Below are positions 57,441-64,000 of a stretch of 64,000 nucleotides of DNA, in pieces. Within the stretch, counting starts at the first letter, position 1. Every line of letters begins with the position of its first letter. Origin of the DNA: Apiospora phragmitis. Its lineage: Eukaryota; Ascomycota; Sordariomycetes; Amphisphaeriales; Apiosporaceae. The stretch covers positions 2,666,001 through 2,730,000 of the forward strand of contig JAQQWL010000004.1 in assembly GCA_038363925.1 (NCBI GenBank), written 5' to 3'. Made by a program: the position numbers and the translations under genes. The notes under the pieces were generated by a model, which was given only the letters and a program-made list of their open reading frames with translations, was not told the DNA's origin and did no database searches.

Positions 57441-60400
57441 ATGTCATCCTTTCAACCCCCTCCACCTCCAGGCTGGGGACCTCCGCCACCGCCGCCTCCA
57501 TCCGACGACTTTCTCCCTCCGCCACCTGGAGCAGCACCGCCGCCGCCGCCAGGCTACCGCCCTCCTACCGATCCCCAAATCGCTAAGTTCGCACAGAAGA
57601 AAAAAGGAATGGCTTCGTATGCAGAGGAACCGCTTTGGCGAGAAGCGGAAGGCCGGCTTTGTGGAAACACAGAAGGCTGATATGCCGCCTGAGCATTTGC
57701 GCAAGATCGTCAAGGATATCGGCGATGTATCACAGAAGAAGTATACAAGCGACAAGCGCAGCTACCTTGGCGCGCTGAAGTTCATGCCTCACGCCGTCAT
57801 GAAGCTGCTCGAGAACATGCCTATGCCCTGGGAGTCGGCGAGAGAGGTCAAGGTGCTGTACCACGTCAACGGTTGCCTTACCCTTGTCAACGAGACCCCC
57901 CGAGTCATCGAACCTGTTTTCCATGCGCAGTGGGCGACCATGTGGGTTACGATGCGGAAGGAGAAGAGCGACAGAAGGCTATTCAAGCGCATGAGGTTCC
58001 CGCCTTTCGATGATGAGGAGCCTCCCTTGTCATGGTCCGAGAACATCGAAGACGTCGAGCCTCTTGAACCCATCCAGATGGCGCTTGACGAAGAGGAGGA
58101 TGAAGCTGTGTTTGAGTGGTTCTACGAACATCGACCTCTTCTCGATTCAACCCACGTGAACGGTCCGAGTTACAAGACCTGGAACCTGAGTCTGCAACAA
58201 ATGGCAACTTTGCACCGACTCAGCCGACCCCTGATAAGCGAGAATTTTGACCCAAATTACCTCTACTTATTTGACATGAAGAGTTTCATGACATCCAAGG
58301 CTCTCAATGTTGCACTCCCTGGTGGTCCCAGATTCGAACCGCTGTACAAGGATATCGATCCCAATGATGAGGACTTCGGAGAGTTCAATGCCATTGACAG
58401 AATCATCTTCCGCAACCCCCTCCGTACCGAATCCCGTGTCGCATATCCCTATTTGTACAATTCGCTCCCTAGGAGTGTCCAGCTGAACTGGTACACCCAC
58501 CCTCAGACTGTCTACAGCTTGGTGGACAACCCGAACTTGCCGGCTTTCCACTTCGATCCATCCATAAACCCAATCTCTTCTCGCTCTGTTGCCCCGAAGA
58601 ACATCACTATCAGCCATGAGGACGAGCTTTTCGGCAAGGGCAACACCGAGGAGCCCGAAGATGATTGTTTCGAGCTTCCGGCTGGCGTTGAGCCTTTCTT
58701 AGCTGACGAAGAGCTGGATAACGATGATACTGCGGCAGCAATTGGTCTTTGGTGGGCCCCCTTCCCATTCGATCGACGATCAGGTCGTATGGTTCGTGCC
58801 CAGGATGTACCACTCGTCAAGCAGTTTTATCTTGAACATTGCCCAAGCAAGCAGCCTGTCAAGGTTCGCGTGTCGTATCAAAAGCTGCTTAAGACGTTCG
58901 TCTTGAACGAGTTACATAAGAAGCGCCCAAAGTCTCTGAACAAGCAAAACCTGCTGAAGAGCTTAAAGCAGACCAAATTCTTCCAACAGACCACCATTGA
59001 TTGGGTCGAAGCAGGTCTTCAAGTCTGTCGTCAAGGTTTCAACATGCTTAACCTCCTAATTCACCGCAAGAACCTTACTTATCTTCACCTGGACTACAAC
59101 TTCAACTTGAAGCCGGTCAAGACTTTGACTACCAAGGAGCGAAAGAAGTCGCGTTTCGGAAATGCCTTCCATCTCATGCGAGAGATTCTGCGGTTGACCA
59201 AACTCATTGTGGATGCCCAAGTCCAATATCGACTAGGTAACATCGACGCATTCCAGCTCGCCGATGGTATCCTATATGCTTTTAATCACGTCGGTCAGCT
59301 CACAGGCATGTACCGATATAAATACAAACTTATGCATCAAATCCGATCTTGTAAGGATTTGAAGCATCTAATCTACTACCGTTTCAACAGCGCCCCTGTA
59401 GGTAAGGGACCTGGATGTGGTTTCTGGGCACCTGCTTGGAGGATATGGCTCTTCTTCATGAGAGGTATCATTCCTCTCCTTGAAAGATGGCTCGGAAACT
59501 TGCTGTCTCGCCAGTTTGAGGGTCGCCATAGCAAAGGAGTTGCTAAGACTGTCACGAAGCAGCGTGTCGAGTCCCACTTCGATCTTGAACTGCGAGCTTC
59601 CGTCATGGCTGACCTCATGGATATGATGCCTGAGGGTATCAAACAAAACAAGGTGAACACGGTTCTGCAGCATTTGTCAGAGGCCTGGAGATGTTGGAAG
59701 AGTAACATCCCATGGAAGGTACCTGGTCTACCTGCACCTATCGAAAACATCATCCTTCGATACGTCAAGTCCAAGGCTGATTGGTGGATCTCGGTCGCTC
59801 ACTACAACCGTGAGCGTATTCGAAGGGGTGCAACTGTGGACAAGACTGTTGCAAAGAAGAACGTTGGCCGTCTAACACGCCTCTGGCTGAAGGCTGAGCA
59901 AGAACGACAACACAACTACATGAAAGATGGACCGTATGTGTCTTCAGAGGAAGCCGTGGCTATCTATACTACAACGGTCCACTGGCTTGAGTCTCGCAAA
60001 TTCACCCCCATTCCCTTCCCTAGTGTATCATATAAGCACGACACCAAGATTCTTATCCTCGCCTCGAAAGGCTACGAGAGGCATACTCTGTAAAGGGTCG
60101 TCTCAACCAGAGCCAGCGTGAGGAGCTTGCCCTCATCGAGCAGGCTTATGACAGCCCCGGAACCACGTTGGAGCGTATCAAGCGTTTCCTCTTGACCCAA
60201 CGTGCCTTCAAGGAGGTCCAGATCGACATGAACGACAACTACAGCACGATCAACCCCGTCTATGACATCGAGCCAATTGAGAAGATCAGCGATGCGTACC
60301 TGGACCAGTACTTGTGGTATCAGGCTGATCAGCGACATCTGTTCCCCGCATGGATCAAGCCTTCCGACTCCAAGGTTCCCCCTCTCCTGACTTACAAGTG

Positions 60401-63400
60401 GGCTCAGGGTATCAACAATCTGGATCAAGTATGGGAGACTGCTGATGGAGAATGCAACGTTATGATCGAGACAGAACTTTCCAAGGTCTACGAGAAGATC
60501 GACCTCACCCTGCTTAACCGTCTCCTGCGACTGATCATGGACCACAACCTTGCGGACTACATCAGTGCGAAGAACAATGTTCAGTTGACCTACAAGGATA
60601 TGAACCATGTCAACAGCTATGGTATGATTCGCGGCCTTCAATTCTCTGGGTTCGTCTTCCAATACTATGGTCTCGTGCTTGATTTGCTCCTCTTGGGCCT
60701 GAACCGAGCCAGTGAGATTGCTGGGCCGCCTAACAGCCCCAACGATTTCCTCCAGTTCCGGGACCGTGAGACAGAAACTAAGCACCCGATCCGTCTCTAC
60801 ACGAGATACATCGACAAGATCTGGGTCTTCTTGCGGTTCAATGCTGAAGAGTCCCGAGACTTGATCCAGAGATTCTTGACTGAGCAGCCCGACCCAAACT
60901 TTGAGAATGTCATCGGGTACAAGAGCAAGAAGTGCTGGCCCAGAGACTCGCGCATGCGACTAATGAGACATGACGTAAACCTTGGCCGCGCAGTGTTCTG
61001 GGATCTGAAGAACCGTCTCCCTCGATCCGTAACAACGATCGAGTGGGACGACACCTTTGCCAGTGTCTACAGTCGAGACAACCCCAACTTGCTCTTCTCG
61101 ATGTGTGGTTTCGAAGTGCGTATCTTGCCCAAGATCCGAAACCAGAATGACGAGTTCCCCATCAAGGACAGCGTCTGGTCGCTTGTTGACAACACCACCA
61201 AGGAACGCACCGCCCACGCCTTCCTGCAAGTTACGGAGGAGGACATCCAGAAGTTCAATAACAGAATCAGACAGATTCTGATGTCTTCCGGCTCAACCAC
61301 CTTCACTAAGATCGCCAACAAGTGGAACACCGCTTTGATTGCTCTGTTCACATACTACCGAGAGGCTGCAGTGTCCACGATCAACCTGTTGGACACTATC
61401 GTCAAGTGCGAAACCAAGATCCAGACGCGAGTTAAGATTGGTCTTAACTCTAAGATGCCTTCGCGTTTCCCTCCTGCCGTCTTTTACACCCCCAAGGAGC
61501 TTGGTGGCTTGGGTATGATTTCGGGTTCACATATTCTGATTCCTGCCAGTGACAAGCGATGGTCCAAGCAGACTGATACCGGTGTCACCCACTACCGTGC
61601 TGGTATGACGCACGATGAGGAGACACTCATCCCCAACATCTTCAGATACATCATTCCTTGGGAAGCCGAGTTCATTGATTCTCAGCGTGTCTGGACCGAA
61701 TACTCCCAAAAGCGCCTGGAAGCGAACCAGCAGAACAGACGTCTCACTTTGGAAGATCTCGAGGACAGTTGGGATCGCGGTCTTCCCCGTATCAACACCC
61801 TCTTCCAGAAGGACAGAAGCACCCTCAGCTTCGACAAGGGTTTCCGTGCAAGGAGTGAGTTCAAGGTCTACCAGCTCATGAAGAGCAATCCGTTCTGGTG
61901 GACTAGCCAACGGCACGATGGTAAACTGTGGAACCTCAACGCATACCGTACCGATGTGATCCAGGCTCTTGGTGGTGTCGAGACCATCCTTGAGCATACG
62001 CTCTTCAAGGCGACCGGATTCCCCTCTTGGGAAGGTCTCTTCTGGGAGAAAGCCAGCGGTTTCGAAGAATCCATGAAGTTCAAGAAGCTTACCAATGCCC
62101 AAAGATCCGGTCTCAACCAGATTCCCAACCGTCGCTTCACGCTGTGGTGGTCACCTACAATCAACCGTGCCAATGTGTACGTTGGTTTCCAGGTGCAACT
62201 GGATCTTACCGGCATCTTCTTGCATGGCAAGATTCCGACGCTCAAGATCTCCCTGATCCAGATCTTCCGTGCTCATTTGTGGCAGAAGATTCACGAGAGT
62301 GTGGTAATGGATTTCTGCCAGGTGTTCGATCAAGAGCTTGAATCGCTTGGCATTGAGACGGTGCAGAAAGAAACCATCCATCCTCGAAAGTCGTACAAGA
62401 TGAACAGTTCCTGCGCCGACATCCTGCTCTTTGCCAGCAACAAGTGGAATGTCACTAGACCCTTCCTTCTCTACGACACAAAGGATGTCATCGAGCCTAC
62501 CACAACAAACAAGTTCTGGCTCGATATCCAGCTGCGATATGGTGATTACGACTCCCACGACATTGAAAGATACACTCGCGCGAAGTACCTCGATTACACC
62601 AATGACAGCATGAGTATTTATCCTTCACCAACGGGTCTGATGATTGGTATCGATCTTGCCTACAACTTATACTCCGCCTACGGACAGTACTTCCCTGGTC
62701 TGAAGATTCTTGTTCAGCAAGCGATGGGCAAGGTCATGAAGGCCAACCCGGCTCTATATGTCTTGCGCGAGCGTATTCGAAAGGGTCTTCAGCTCTATGC
62801 TTCTGAGAGTAACCAGGAGTTCCTCAACTCGCAGAATTATTCGGAGCTGTTCAGCAACCAGACGAAGCTGTTCATTGACGACACCAATGTCTACCGAGTC
62901 ACCATCCACAAGACCTTCGAAGGCAACTTGACCACCAAGCCCATCAACGGTGCCATTTTCATCTTCAACCCGCGAACAGGTCAGCTGTTCCTGAAGATCA
63001 TTCACACGAGCGTCTGGGCTGGCCAAAAGCGTCTTGGACAATTGGCCAAATGGAAGACGGCCGAGGAAGTGGCAGCACTCATCAGGTCCCTGCCTGTGGA
63101 GGAGCAGCCGAAGGAACTTATCGTCACCCGAAAAGGTTTGCTGGATCCCCTCGAAGTCCACTTGCTGGATTTCCCCAATATCTCCATTCGGGCCTCGGAG
63201 TTGCAACTCCCGTTCCAGGCCGCCATGAAGGTGGAAAAGCTTGGTGATATGATTCTGCGTGCGACCGAGCCGCAGATGGTGTTGTTCAACCTTTACGATG
63301 AGTGGCTCAAGAGCATCTCGTCCTACACAGCTTTCTCGCGTCTGGTCCTGATCTTGCGTGCTCTGCACGTCAACCCGGACAAGACCAAGCTCATTCTTCG

Positions 63401-64000
63401 TCCCGACAAGACGGTCATCACGCAAGAGCATCACATCTGGCCTAGTCTATCTGACGAGGACTGGATCAAGATCGAGACGCAGTTACGTGACCTGATTCTG
63501 CACGACTACGGAAAAAAGAACAACGTCAACGTCTCCAGTTTGACGACCAGTGAAGTGCGTGATATCATTCTCGGAATGGAGATTTCGGCACCTTCCATGC
63601 AGAGACAACAGGCTGCGGAGATTGAGAAGCAGCAGCAGCAAGAGCAGGCACAACTTACTGCGGTGACCACCAAGACGCAGAACAAGGATGGCGAAGAGAT
63701 CATCGTTACCACAACGTCGCAATTCGAGCAGCAGACATTTGCGTTCCAGACCGAGTGGCGCACCAGGGCGATTGCGACATCCAATCTTCGAACGCGATCC
63801 AACAACATCTATGTTTCTTCCGTGGACAACGACGTGGACGACATCACATACGTCATGCCCAACAACATCCTCAAGAAGTTCATCACCATTGCGGATCTCC
63901 GAGTCCAGGTTGCGGGCTATCTCTACGGTGTCTCAGCGCCTGACAATGACCAGGTGAAGGAGATTCGCTGCATCGTGCTGGTTCCTCAGATCGGCGGCTT
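57441..64000 (+). CDS. PRP8: Pre-mRNA-splicing factor PRP8 (3' end beyond window), frame broken twice
   Basis: Central scaffold of U5 snRNP and the spliceosome catalytic core; essential in all eukaryotes. About 2187 codons are present of roughly 2350. Order: proline-rich N-terminus ([20 protein letters not shown]), NT and PROCN regions ([19 protein letters not shown] onward), reverse-transcriptase-like and U5/U6-binding regions, the RNase H-like domain IV, and the start of the MPN/JAB domain ([11 protein letters not shown]..., [24 protein letters not shown]), where the window ends. No introns. Two frame breaks: an extra base in the A6G2 tract 57600-57607 (KKK-EWLRMQ), and a lost base in CC at 60062-60063 ([20 protein letters not shown]). 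From there the frame is open to the window end. Given that the gene is essential and single-copy, these breaks are almost certainly sequence errors. Confidence 0.97.

Overview
The window is nuclear DNA of a filamentous ascomycete (Pezizomycotina, most likely Sordariomycetes). Evidence: short GT-AG introns with CTRAC-like branch sites, GC-rich third codon positions, fungal-only families (SidF-type transacylase, Adr1-like C2H2 regulator with a fungal_trans domain, DUF7053-like protein), an intron-rich eL34 gene, and a strongly RIP-mutated AT-rich island.

Layout. 0.5-1.7 kb: alcohol dehydrogenase (-). 4.4-20.6 kb: a hydroxamate-siderophore locus with five genes: a full-length ABCB-type exporter (-), a divergent siderophore-iron MFS permease (+), a SidI-like acyl-CoA ligase (+), an AMID/AIF-like FAD oxidoreductase (+) and a SidF-like hydroxyornithine transacylase (-). 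Eight perfect copies of ATCWGATAA, the reported SreA-type iron GATA repressor site, lie only in the intergenic stretches of this locus; one more copy occurs elsewhere in the window. SidI and SidF act consecutively in making fusarinine-type siderophores, and the two transporters plausibly handle uptake and efflux. The NRPS (SidD), the hydratase (SidH) and the hydroxylase (SidA) are not in the window. 22.8-28.8 kb: a mitochondrial amphipathic-helix protein, a GTPBP1-like GTPase and a small DUF7053-like protein, all +. 28.8-43.1 kb: a 14 kb gene-poor stretch. Its centre (about 32.05-35.37 kb) is an AT-rich island that contains a RIP-killed Fot1/pogo-type DNA transposon with 49-bp terminal inverted repeats and TA target duplications. 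43.1-64 kb: housekeeping genes resume: an Adr1-like zinc-finger regulator (+), a possible small mitochondrial protein (-), an alpha/beta-hydrolase fused to a dual-specificity phosphatase (-), an NDUFAF3-like complex I assembly factor (-), ribosomal protein eL34 (-) and PRP8 (+, running off the right edge).

Sequence quality. At least nine apparent reading-frame breaks fall in seven genes, two of them in PRP8, which is essential. Most are one-base losses in short C runs. The simplest reading is consensus indel errors, not pseudogenes, so several coding regions are described with their break points.
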